From contig NC_068974.1 in NCBI RefSeq assembly GCF_016808095.1, positions 7,564,001 through 7,628,000 of the forward strand: a DNA stretch of 64,000 bases, read 5' to 3'. Numbering within the stretch: the first letter of the stretch is position 1; every line of letters starts with the position of its first letter. Positions 49,023 to 59,713 of this stretch are shown here, in pieces. The DNA is from Vigna angularis (Eukaryota > Streptophyta > Magnoliopsida > Fabales > Fabaceae). A program made the translations under genes and the position numbers. The notes below the pieces were generated by a model. It was not told the DNA's origin. It did not search any database and saw nothing but the letters and a program-made list of their open reading frames with translations.

Positions 49023-50177
49023 TACTACTGCAAAAACAGCGTATAACGTCACGCGTTCGACGTCCAACACTGAATAGCCAACGTTAAAAATGACCACTGG
49101 CATTTTTGTAAATAAATGCAATTATTAGATGTCGTTTAGAATTGTAATTCGATGTCAATCTGTTATAAGACGTCGAATATTGAGAAATACGACGTCATAT
49201 TGGGTAAATTTTGCGAAAATGCTTGGCGTGAAGATGAAAATGTATTTATGTATGACGTTGAATGCCCTAGAATTAGACGTCAAAAAGGATATAAAACGTC
49301 GAATGTCCCAGCGTTAGACATCAAAAGGTTAGTGAATTCAATAAAAATTTGAGCGGGAGATTGAAAATTCATTGACTTTATCTTAGCGCGCGAGACCTTC
49401 TTCCCTACTCAAACTTTTTTGGAACGAAGTTTGACGACCATCACATGTAATATTTCTTTCATTTGATACAAATGCATGTTAATTAACTACTTTATGTATG
49501 ATTTTCGTTTGTTTTGACCGATTATTTTCGTGTTCTTCTGCTTCATAGGCGCATTCTGTTTTCTCTCTCAGTGTTGACAACACTTTATTCCGACGAACCC
49601 ACCTTTTGAAGGTTAGTTTTTGTTTTTGTTTTGAAGAACTTATTTGTTGTTTTTTTTTTTGTTGAACTTTGTTGTTGTTGTTTGGTTGAACTTGTTTGCT
49701 GTTGTTGTTTGGTTGAACTTGTTTGCTGTTGTTTTTTTATTGAATTTGTTTGTTGTTTGTTATTGTTGTTTGGTTGAACTTATTTGTTGTTGTTGTTTGA
49801 TTGAATTTGTTTGTTGTTTGTTATTGTTGTTTGTTGTTGATACTACACTACACGTTCATAGTTCATGCTTTATAAAATACCAACAACTGAAATTTGTTAT
49901 TTTTTTACTTTTCGGGTCTCGTAGAGTTGTAAAAAAGGATCACATTTTATTAAAAAAAACCAAAAAAATTTATTAACATTGTATATTGACAAAATTCGAC
50001 GTTAATTTGTTTTACTAGGAATGTCGAATTGTTCTATGTCCGACGTCAATTAATGTAAATTAACGTTGAATTTTTTAAATTCGATGTCAATTTAACGTTT
50101 TCCAATATGACGTCGGCCTCGACTTCGACGTGAAAGGTCGAAAAACACTGATGTTATACAATGTTTTTGTATTAATT
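49023..50177 (+). mobile_element. Non-autonomous CACTA-type DNA transposon, copy 3, with decayed ends
   Basis: It is collinear with copy 2 at 27847, but the termini are mutated (TACTACTGCAAAAACAGCG on the left, TTTTTGTATTAATT on the right) and no 3-bp duplication is visible. It has an extra segment of about 115 bp near 49150-49265, rich in GACGTC palindromes, and a longer GTTGAACTTGTTTG repeat (49660-49830) that gives a meaningless 110-residue Leu/Val/Cys-rich frame. No transposase. Confidence 0.75.
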
Positions 50178-50345
50178 AATCTATAAGTAGAGGTGTGTTC
50201 CCCTTGTAAACACACTTTGATATTAGTAATGAAAATCGTGAGCATCCTTCTCCATTTACACCATTGCTTCTACACCTTCATCAACCATAACATATCTTCA
50301 TACTTTGACCAACCTAGCTCGAGAAGGTTGCTATCACTACATAAC

Positions 50346-51299
50346 ATAAAATATGCTTTTATTAGTATTTGATGTATAACATAAAATATTTTAAACTATG
50401 TATTTATGGTCTATCCAAGTGAAAGCTTATTTGATGTATATATAAACAATATGTTATGTCTATGTTTGGCTAGACAAAGTACTTGCATGTTGAGATCTAA
50501 TCCCTATAAAATTATATTATATACTTGTTGCAAAAAATTTAATAAAATATATATTGAAATCTACTCGAATAGAAATATTATTTTTTTAACTATACGTTAA
50601 ATCATCCATTAAATCATCCATTATCTTTTAATGTTGGGATTAGAGTTGAAGTTTCTAGCCATGTATAGTTACTATTCTTAATGCAAAAATTTAACTTAAT
50701 TGGTTGATTATTTTAGAATCTTAAAACATCAAGATTAAAGAATGAAATTGAGTTGTTTTTAATGAACTTGGAAGGTTAAGAAATTATATATGTACAAGAG
50801 GTTGCAAACCACTAATCAAGTGGAATCTAGAACGAACATTTAACCTTATTGGTTTTTATAATCCTTTAACTTTATTTTTATCAAATCAATGTATGCATAC
50901 ATGTAATCAAAACTTTGTACAATGTTTTGCAAGTTTTAATTAAGGAATTGTTTTAAATCATTGAATATTTATTTATTCATAAAAATACGACAATTCTTGT
51001 ACTATAATTAACTCAAAGAATCCAGAGTTACATTCCAAAAGTAAATTATTATAGTAAGATCTACAGTAATGAACTTCAAATCATTGGAAAATGTAAGATC
51101 CATAGAAAAATATAAAAATTTTCTATTTTATTTTATTTTCTGGTTGTGATCCTAAATATTTAAGTGTAGTATGTATTGGTTTGTAGAAAGTATTGAGAAA
51201 GTGAATAAAAATTAGTTAATATTAGTTTTTATACTTAACTTTCGAAATTTATATGAAATAAGGCTTAACTAACATTGTTTGCATTAAATTATCAACAAA
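50346..51299. other. AT-rich spacer
   Basis: No gene or bounded repeat recognised. Confidence 0.5.
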
Positions 51300-51380
51300 T
51301 TTGAAATGGTGTAGTGGTCAGTGCATATATATTGATGATAGAGAACATGTGTTCAATTCTTATCTAGACACTTCTTAGCT
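51300..51380 (+). mobile_element. tRNA-derived SINE-like sequence
   Basis: TGGTGTAGTGG (51307-51317) fits an A box and GTTCAATTCT (51351-51360) is a weaker B box, 33 bp apart. The arms do not pair as a tRNA. Ends are unknown. Chance matches in AT-rich DNA are possible, so confidence is low. Confidence 0.35.
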
Positions 51381-52143
51381 TTACAATTTCCATTTTTATG
51401 ATTGGTTGACATGTGTGGCCCACATGATGTAGGAAAGAGAAAAAAAGGAAATGTTGATCTTGTCTTGTGAACGTGAATTATGCAAAATGGGTTGTTCTTC
51501 TTTGTTTTTTTTTCTTTTCTTTCTTGTTTCTTCCATGCATAGTTAGATCTAGAAAAAATTAAAGTGAGAGTAAGTTAGAATTTTTTTTGTAACTCTAGGA
51601 ATGGTTGTTCATGGAGAAGGTAGTGTATTTGTTTTTTTTCTCCTTTAATAGTTTGGTATTATGTGCTTTTGCTTGGGATTGGAGAGGTGGTTTTGTGAAA
51701 AAACAAAACTCGTGTCTGATATGTTTGGGTTTGTAGTGAGCAAAGAAATATTTGCAAAGACTTTGGAGGCATAGGAGGGACTCACCTTATTGTTGTTTTG
51801 TTGTGGACATTATTTTTTTTAGTCTGAAGTTGATTGTAAAAGAGAGGAGGGGCTTTTAAATTAGCTTAATTTGTGAGTCAGAGAAAAACATTTGCTACTA
51901 TTCTTACACAAAAAAAAAACAGAACACTAGTAAGAGAGGTGTAGAGACTTTGTTCTTCTACTCTTAGTGGAGTTTCAAAGAGGATCCAAGAGGGTGGAGT
52001 GACTTTAGGGTACATCAAGAGGAGAGAAGCTTGTGGTCATTTCATTAACATCAAAGAAAACTCTAGAAAATTTCTACAACAAGAGGTAAGGGGAGCTTGC
52101 CTTGCTTTATTTAGTTGTGATTTGGTGAATGGTGGGGATGAGT

Positions 52144-52405
52144 ATATATTTGAAAAGGGTATAGCTTGATATATGTCTTGCATGGGGTATAACTTTGATA
52201 TATGTTTTCTTGGGGTATAACATGATATATGTGTTGCATGGGGTATAACTTTGATATATATTTTTCTTGGTTATAACTTGATATATGGGTTGCATGGGGT
52301 ATAACTTTGACATATGTTTTCTTGGGGTATAGCTTGATATGTTTTGCATGAGGTATAGTTTTGATATATGTTTTGCATGGGGTATACCTTTAATATGTGT
52401 TTCCT
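52144..52405 (+). repeat. 28/56-bp minisatellite
   Basis: CATGGGGTATAACTTTGATATATG units start at 52181, 52237, 52293 and 52347, with TTCTTGGGGTATAAC half-units between: a 28-bp repeat organised mostly in 56-bp pairs. A minus-strand frame across it (52107-52427) is a by-product. Confidence 0.9.
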
Positions 52406-52577
52406 TGTTATATTTGTAATTTTTCAAGTTATGTTTTTATGGTTTCCATGTGGGGTACCTTCTTACACTCTAAATCTAGAGTGTATGAGGTGTGAAGGGG
52501 TGAGTTTTCTCTTCCTTTTAGTGGAAGAAATGAGTGAGTAAGTGGGTTAAGAAGAAGATTGAGTTTAGGAAAAACTA

Positions 52578-52800
52578 GGGGGTGCGTCAGAAAGTCTGTT
52601 TTCTGGACACGGGGTATAAACTTAATAATTTCAGGGGGTGCGCTAGAGATTCTGTTTTCTGAACACGGGGTATAAACTTAATAATTTCTGGGGGTGCACC
52701 AGAAATTCTGTTTTCTGGACAGGGGGTGTGAACTTAGTAATTTCAGGAGGTGCGCCAGAAATTTTAATTTCTGGACAGGGATGTGAAATTAGTAAATTTT
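52578..52800 (+). repeat. 56-bp minisatellite, four copies
   Basis: GGGGGTGCGCCAGAAATTCTG-like units start at 52578, 52634, 52690 and about 52746, each followed by TTTTCTGGACA and AACTTAATAATTTC. Confidence 0.9.
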
Positions 52801-53820
52801 GGGGTTAAAAAGAAAAATTATTTTAAAATATTTTTTGAGAATTGTTGGTTATTTTGTGTGGCCTATATTTTGTTGGTTTTATACATGTTATTGAGAACAT
52901 GTATGAGTTAGTAATCGAGTACAATTACTGTCGAGTAATACATGTTAATGAGAACATGTATCAGATTGTGATCGAGCGCGATTAATTAAGTTCGTTGGCA
53001 ATCATATAGTAGATTAAGTTAATTTACTTGTTCTTTTGTAACAAAAAAAAAGAAAAGGTGTGAGAAATTCGATACGATTATAGATTTGAAGATCAGAAAT
53101 TTGAGTATCACTTTCTTCTACGTGAGAAGGTGATTGTCTCGCCCATGACTTCGGCTCGTGCTGAGTATAGTGCATTTGTATGCGTAGTACCAATGTGTTT
53201 ACTCGTTAGTCCTTGAGGAGTCAGGGAAGACAGGTATGAAGTTACGATGGGAGACGATTTTCATCACCGCTATTGAGAGCAGGTTGTGATGACGAAATGT
53301 GAAAAAGGATTGGTTTTCCCCAGAGGATAATCGATTGTTATTGAGAACAGGTGGTGATGACGAAAATACAAAGAAAACGACATTGAATTATGAAAGGATA
53401 GATTGTGGTGATATTTTTCGCGTCAATATATGTTATTGCGATTTTTTTTGTTGTATGATCTGTGTATAATATGATATTTCTGGTTGCTCACCCTTGCATG
53501 TTGTGGTTTTGGTTTCCACCTGCAATGATCGTACTTGTACGGGAGCAGATGATATTGCAGATGTTACTGGAATGGAGTAGCTCAACGAGAGTGCTGGGAA
53601 ATAAAACTTGTCTGGGATTTTCTTTAAGTTGCTATTTATCGGCGTGTTTAATTTTTATCGTTGTAAAAGACAAATAATATGTGTTTTCAATATGATGTAA
53701 GAACATATAATAAGTAATGCTTTGCTTCCGCATAAAAAAAAAATCTGTATTTGGACGATAATGTTTTAAACGTTTGTAGTTTGATCTATTTTAAGTAACA
53801 TCTTATTAAGGGGCGTTACA

Positions 53821-55030
53821 GAAAATATAATATGATAGATTAAAAAAAAGAGAGAAACAAAGCATGACCATGGTTGTTAATTAGTTTTGGAGGGCATGCG
53901 TTAGAGATTAAGTTAGACCTTTGAATCGTTGGTAGTCTAAAAAAACCTAATGATGGATGCAAATTGAAGTGGAAAAAGATGCAAATTGAAATGGAAAAAC
54001 CTTCAACGCCTTATTGTATAGAAGATTGAAAATAAAACAACAATAAAAGGCATTGTACATTAGCGTAACAAAGGGTTTTGTTACGGTTTTCATTTGTGTC
54101 TTTAATAATGGCTTAATTTAAGGGATTTTTAAAGGAAACAAATGCTAAAATTCTAAGAATTTAAGTCAATTCAATTTTAATGAGTTTTAATCTTCTTTTT
54201 TCATAAAGTTTTTGAATTACCACAAAATATAAGAAAGTTATTTAAATATTAAATAATTGTTAAATTTTCAAAAATATCGAAATTGATTATCTTTTTCATA
54301 GTTGATGTTAAATTATGTTAGTTTTCAGTCAATGTTTGACAATAATTTTTTAATTGATATTTGTAAAACTTTTCTTTATTGATGTAACCGATATTGTTTT
54401 CAGACGTAAAACACAATTATTCAGGTTGATTTCGTACAAGACTATTTTTAGGATCGGTTCAGAGGTTTTTTGTCAATTTTTTTTATCATGGAATATTTTT
54501 CCAGTTGTCATTAATAAAAAAATCTTAATTAATGTTGGTTGAAATTTTTTGAGTTAATATTAGAAAAACAAATTAACAAACTATTGATAAGAAAATAGTA
54601 TATTATTGATGAACAAAAATTATTACAATGGACAAAAAGATAATTATGACATACATCAATTGAAAAAAAATAATTCACATATGCAAGCAAATAATCTTCC
54701 TAACATGACTCAGAAAAATATTGAGTAAGAAATAATATTGGTCAACAAAAAGTTGTTCTAACAACTTAAGTCACAAAATAATATTAATAAATATCTATAA
54801 AAGAATTTCGTCCCCGACAAAGTCACTCTTTCCATCAAGTTGAAAATGTTCAAAATCAAAATCGAGTTGAACTAAGAAATGTGAAGATTGAGAATGTAAA
54901 AATTTTCCTGGAATTTCAAATGTTATCCAATTACTTTAATAATATTCTAAAACTTTAATACTTTTTTCAAAATTTCTCAACTAAACAATATATTTTGAAG
55001 GATTTCAAATTTTCTAAAAGAAAATACCCT
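53821..55030. other. AT-rich spacer
   Basis: No gene recognised. Loosely repeated TTGATAT-type phrases at 54290-54620 hint at an old MITE, but no ends could be set. Confidence 0.45.
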
Positions 55031-55700
55031 ACTGTAAAAACATAATACAAGACTTGATAACTTTGGTTAAATAACTCAAGTTTATAGTACTTATAAAGGT
55101 TATGTGATCAATATTATCTATTTGATTAAGGTTTTGAAATTCGAGATTCGAGATTCGAGATTCAGGAGATGATGTGGTATGTTTTTCAATATATTTGTGC
55201 TCTTTTAGAAAGTTACCCAAGTTTGTAACTAAACAAGACTTCATATTGTATTGTATTGAAAATATATCCTTTTATTGAGAGCTTTTAATCTGTATCTTGT
55301 AATAATCTCATCAAGAATTTATTTTAAATTTTGGAGAGAATTAAAACACTTGCATACTCGAATGTCAAGATTGGAGGATAATACTTGTAACTAGGAGTGA
55401 ATTATACTCGGATGCTATGAGTGACAGATAATACTTGTAATCAAGAGTGAACTATACTCGGATGCCAAGAGTGACAAACAATACTTGTAAACCAGTAGTG
55501 ATGAGAATATTTGGTGAAATCCTGGAGAGACAAAACTCGTGTAATCTTGAAAAAGGTTAGTGGAATCCCTTAAGAGTTATTAAGGGAGAATTGAATGTAA
55601 CTCAAGTTTGAGTGAACTAGTATAAATATTTTGTTTTACTATTTTCCTTTCTTAAAAGCTTTTGTTAATTTTTTTTTATGACATCGTTTAAAGAATATTT
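55031..55700 (+). mobile_element. LTR-like fragment (probable copia)
   Basis: A 9-bp triplet repeat (TTCGAGATTCGAGATTCGAG, near 55140) and the 50-bp array are followed by GGAATCCCTTAAGAG, ATTAAGGGAGAATTGAATGT and AACTCAAGTTTGAGTGAAC. I recall this order from the 3' half of legume copia LTRs. No partner LTR is seen. Confidence 0.35.
55356..55505 (+). repeat. Three tandem copies of a 50-bp unit
   Basis: ACTCGAATGTC or ACTCGGATGC begins at 55356, 55406 and 55456, each followed by ATAATACTTGTAA or a variant. Confidence 0.85.
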
Positions 55701-55799
55701 TTATTTAGTAGTAATACTTTGAAAACTCATCAGACATTCTTTGCGAAAAGTTTTAGAAAACACTATTCCCCCTCTCCCTGTAGTGTTTTCCTATATGTA

Positions 55800-56110
55800 T
55801 TTCACATTCGTGAAAACACGAGCTCATTCTCCTCCCCTAAAGTTCTGGTAAAAAAGAAGGATGAATCTTGGAGATTTTACCAAGACAACGTGGCATCAAT
55901 GCCATTACCATTTTTATGCCTATGATTGAGGAAATTTTTGATGAATGATAGGGTGTTGTTCTTTTTAGTAAATTGGATTTACATTAGGGTATCATCAAAT
56001 TCGTGTGGAGGAGAGTGACATACATAAGACAATGTTTCGTACTCACAACGATTACTATGAATTTCTTCCTTATGGTTCCATCATGAGTGATGTACTACCA
56101 ATACACAAAT
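55800..56110 (+). pseudogene. Ty3/Gypsy reverse transcriptase remnant
   Basis: Two short pieces of RT can be read. SSPKVLVKKKDESWRF (55830-55885) corresponds to the SSPVLLVKKKDGSWRFC motif. YHQIRVEESDIHKTMFRTH (about 55992-56050), then DYYEFLPYG, corresponds to the SGYHQIR..DI.KTAFRTH motif. The intervening region is shortened and frameshifted, and everything from the YVDD motif on is missing. This is a small fragment of a chromovirus-like pol. Confidence 0.7.
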
Positions 56111-56199
56111 TACCTACACTACAAGCCATAATGTCTGATCGTAATATCTCAACTCAATATGAAAATCCATATCAAACTTTGGTTCGAGTTGACTAACAA

Positions 56200-58430
56200 A
56201 CCACATGAAGAGGCTAATTAGGAGTAAGGAGACATTTTAGTCAACCTCTATACTAAGATAACCTTGAAGACTAATTTTTTTTTCATGAAAGGGATAATCT
56301 TATTATCTCTTAAAATAAAGCAACAAAATCAAGGATGAAAGGTGCATCATGGACAATTGATTATAATATTTAACATGCAATTTATTTTATTAGTTATGAT
56401 ATTTTATTTTTAGATTATCTTAGAATAAGTCATTTAAATATTTTATCTTTAGATCATCTTAAAATCATTTGTTTAAATATTTTATTTTTAAATTATTTTG
56501 GAGTCACAAGATTTGGATTTTGTTAGTTTATGTTTCTATAAATAAATTTATTATGCAACATTCAAAAAATAGACTCAAATGATTTAAAAGATTGTCTCTT
56601 ATGAAGTTTGTGGGCTTGACTTGAAAAAAAGCTTAACATTACCGAATTGAATTTTGTAAATATTAGAATATTGTTAAATAATGTTTGAGTAGTTCGATGT
56701 TTAATTGATTTGCTTTTTAAGTTATTTACATTGATTTTTTAATGTCAACCACTATCTTTTTTATAATAATATATGAATAATTAAGTGAACATTTTAATTC
56801 TAGTATTATAAAAGAAAATTGAGTCAAATATATGAAATAAATTGTAAAAGTAAAATATTCATAAATCAACCAACGTACAAACCTGTAATGAGTTAACTCG
56901 AGTTACGGAATTTTTAACTTTTGCAAAATGTAAATTGAGTTAAGCTAATCCTTTTTAACTCAAAGTGTTGTGAGTCAATATGTGAACTAGATTGAGTCAC
57001 TTTTACACTTTCTTATAAAACAAAAATTTTATAAAAATAAAATGAATTTTTTAAAAGTTTAGACCTATGGGATGAATTTGTGCGCACTCCTCTTTAGTTC
57101 CTCACCTTAACATTAAATTAATTATAAAATTATCTCATGTCTTAATTTATTTTTAAAGATTTTCTCTCTGTTTCTTTAATTGTTTTTAACTATGCTTAAA
57201 AAAAAGCTTTACACTATAGGTAACATTTATTCATAAGAGTTTTTTTATTCTCAGTTGTTTCATTTATTACTTTTACCCTACTTCATAGTTCTAAAGAAAT
57301 ATTGGAACTTTAGAAATATCAAAGTAGACAAAAAAAATTTGTTATGTCTTTCAAGATTAAAACAACTAGGGGAATATAAATTTTTTTCTATCTTTTTATT
57401 TAGAATAAAAGTGCCTTGAGATATATATTCATCTTTTATTTGATACCATTATTTCCCCTTTCAAAAACACCAAAAGAAGGTTTAATAATATCAAAATTTA
57501 AACTTCTTCAAATTAGTTAAGATTTTCAAATTATTTAACCACTCTATGGTCTTGAATCAAACATTAGAACGAGGCAAAGTTACAAAAAATAAATTTCTTT
57601 CCTTTGTTTTTTATTATTTGTATCCATTTCATTTTCAGCATGCACTACTACTTTTTTCTGATTATTGTTACAAATTTGGTCTCTTCCACATACCAAAAGT
57701 AACTTTCGTTATGGTCTCTTTCATCATCACAATTATTGTTACAAGACAAAGAAAAAAAAAGAGAAAAAGATAATAAAGAAGGGTATTGGAATGTCCCATT
57801 GTTCTGCTTTCCACAAAGCATAGCATATCGAAATTCCCAACCAAATCAAATTCATTTTCCGAAGTTAATGCAATCCAACTGCACTTTACTATTTAATAAT
57901 AAAATCTTAAATCTACTTTTTAGTCACTATAGCATATTCTACTCTTTATAATAATTTAATTATAGATTTTACCTTCTAATTTTTTAATATTAAACAAATT
58001 TTATCAATTAATAAAGTTTTAACTATCAAAATACTCATGTGTATATTAGCCACTTATTTAATATAAGAAACTAATTTAGAATCAATAACATTAAGTAGCT
58101 AAAACTTTGGTAGTTAGTATTAGAAATCAATTTAGATTTTAATTCACAAACTAATAATAATTTTTTATTTATGATAGAGACTATTTTAGATACCAAAATA
58201 AAATGTAAAATGGTATTTAACTTAGTTAATGCAGTGACAAGTTATTTTGATCTATAAAATTGATTGTTATTTAATGATTTTTGTTTAGTACAACTAGTGT
58301 AATCACAAGCACAATGATGATATTTAAGTTAATTATTACACTTCATGTATCATTAATTCTATAATTAACACAAATTAACTTCCTAATTTGTATTTGAAAC
58401 ATATGCACTTGAAAGTGACATGTGAAGTAA
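56200..58430. other. AT-rich spacer
   Basis: No gene recognised in 2.2 kb. Around 57960-58260 the repeated TAGTTAGTATTAGAAATCAATTT-like wording suggests a decayed MITE. The open frames at 57546-57951 are low-complexity. Confidence 0.45.
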
Positions 58431-59697
58431 TTGCAACTTAACATATGTATAGCCTTGAAAGTAACATGTTGAGGATAAATATAATTCATGTTTTTATTTC
58501 TCTACCTTGAATGTCCAAGCTTGCCTTTTAGGATTTATAGAATATTCTTTTATTCCTTTAGAATATAATATAATCACTGTAAGACTTACATTTTATTTTT
58601 CCTCTATATTTCTTCCTTAATTTCTTAAAGTTTCTCTATTATAATCTTCCTTTAAAACTCTTCTTTATTTCTTCATCTTATTCTTCTTTTGTCATGCTTA
58701 TTATTTGTATTTTTAAATCTTCTTGTAATTCATTTTCTCCTTCGTTACATTCATCTTCAATTATAATCAAATCACTATGCTAGCTAGCTTTATTCTAATA
58801 TGTAAACGACTCTTCTAACATATGCCACTTCTAAAGGTATTTTTATCATAAGGCTTTCTTCAATACTTTTTATCTTGTTGTATTCTTTAACTTGTCTTCT
58901 AAGAAGTATTCTTCAAACTTTTCTTTTCTTTATTTGAAAACTCCACTTTTAGGTTTTAGATCATTCTCATTTCTTGAAAGAAACTTATCCTTAAATTTGG
59001 TCACTCTTCATCCCCAAGAATTTCTTCTTTTGGTTAGGTATTAAAGTACACCAGATGCTTTTTCTTTCGTGAAGGCTTAGTACCTAAGTTGGTGTTAAAA
59101 TAATTATTTGAAATTTTTTTTAACTTGAAGAAATAGAAGAAAAGCCAAACATAATTCGTGTAATAATAAAAATAATAATTATACTACACTACTACAAAAT
59201 TGTAAATAGACAATGATCTTTTGCTAATAAACAACGTTTTTTATGCGCTGTCTATTGAAGCGCCTATTGATAGACATCGCTTAAAAAAAGTGCTATTTAA
59301 CAACATTTAATAGACAACGCTTGTTTGAAAAAACGCTATCTATTGACATTTTAGAAGACAAAACTTTAATAGATAGCGCTTGTTTGAAAAAACATTGTCT
59401 ATTGACATTTCAGAAGATAAGACTTCAATAGACAACGATTAACGGGCAATTATGGTGGTGGTAATCACTCTTTTATAGTGATTAACGACTGGAGATAAAA
59501 AATTTTGATTCGAATCAGGATAAAATTATTTGTGTGATTTTCTCTATCCCTTCATCTTTTTACTTTATTTTGCTCAAAGAAAATTTAAAAAGGGAAAACG
59601 AAGTTTTTAAAAGAACCAATTCACCTCTCCCCTCTTGGTTATTGTCTGGTATCACGCTCATTAAACATTTCGCTACGCGATACCAATATCTATAATT
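58431..59697 (+). mobile_element. 5' LTR region of a SIRE-like copia element
   Basis: The segment directly before the primer site (59580-59697) has the wording of a copia LTR end: ACCAATTCACCTCTCCCC, then CATTTCGCTACGCGA. The LTR start could not be found; sequence back to about 58430 is compatible. A CACTA-type MITE is inserted at 59187-59480. The limits are approximate. Confidence 0.4.
59187..59480. mobile_element. CACTA-type MITE
   Basis: It starts CACTACTACAAAATTG and ends CACTCTTTTATAGTG, giving short CACTA-like inverted ends. The interior has a repeat of about 59 bp (AGACAACGCTTGTTTGAAAA, then ATTGACATTT) with inverted relatives near the left end. Flanking triplets CTA and ATT do not match, so the ends may be slightly misplaced. 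Confidence 0.5.
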
Positions 59698-59710
59698 TGT
59701 ATTAGAGCTT
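59698..59710 (+). other. Primer binding site (initiator tRNA-Met) of the copia element
   Basis: TGTATTAGAGCTT corresponds to the copia primer site TGGTATCAGAGCTT with a one-base loss and one change. It lies at the end of the presumed 5' LTR and just before gag. Confidence 0.6.
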
Positions 59711-59713
59711 ACT

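Larger units (their letters stand above)
48480..50345 (+). mobile_element. Unassigned repeat, possibly an LTR, interrupted by a CACTA element
   Basis: The left part (48480-49022) has a 91-bp tandem repeat. The right part (50178-50345) resembles an LTR promoter and leader: CTATAAGTAGAGGTGTG, then TTGTAAACACACTTTG and ACCTTCATCAACC. The two halves look like one unit split by the CACTA copy. No LTR partner or pol is in the window, so it could also be another non-coding repeat. Confidence 0.35.
51400..53820 (+). mobile_element. Gypsy-type (Tekay-like) LTR with two minisatellites
   Basis: It ends GGGGCGTTACA (53810-53820), the typical 3' end of TGTAAC-type LTRs. A leader-like segment with a splice donor (AGAGGTAAGGGG, 52083-52094) and the phrase GCTCACCCTTGCATG with CACCTGCAATGATCGT (53487-53533) correspond in order to the LTR at 1-3369. 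No TGTAAC start was found, so the 5' limit is a guess. No pol adjoins it, so it may be a solo LTR. Confidence 0.45.

Noticed and set aside
49644..49976. 110-codon Leu/Val/Cys-rich frame resembling a membrane protein
   Set aside because: It comes from the GTTGAACTTGTTTG repeat inside CACTA copy 3.
52107..52427. Minus-strand frame of 106 codons with a repeated YQSYTPCN-like motif
   Set aside because: It is a by-product of the 28/56-bp minisatellite.
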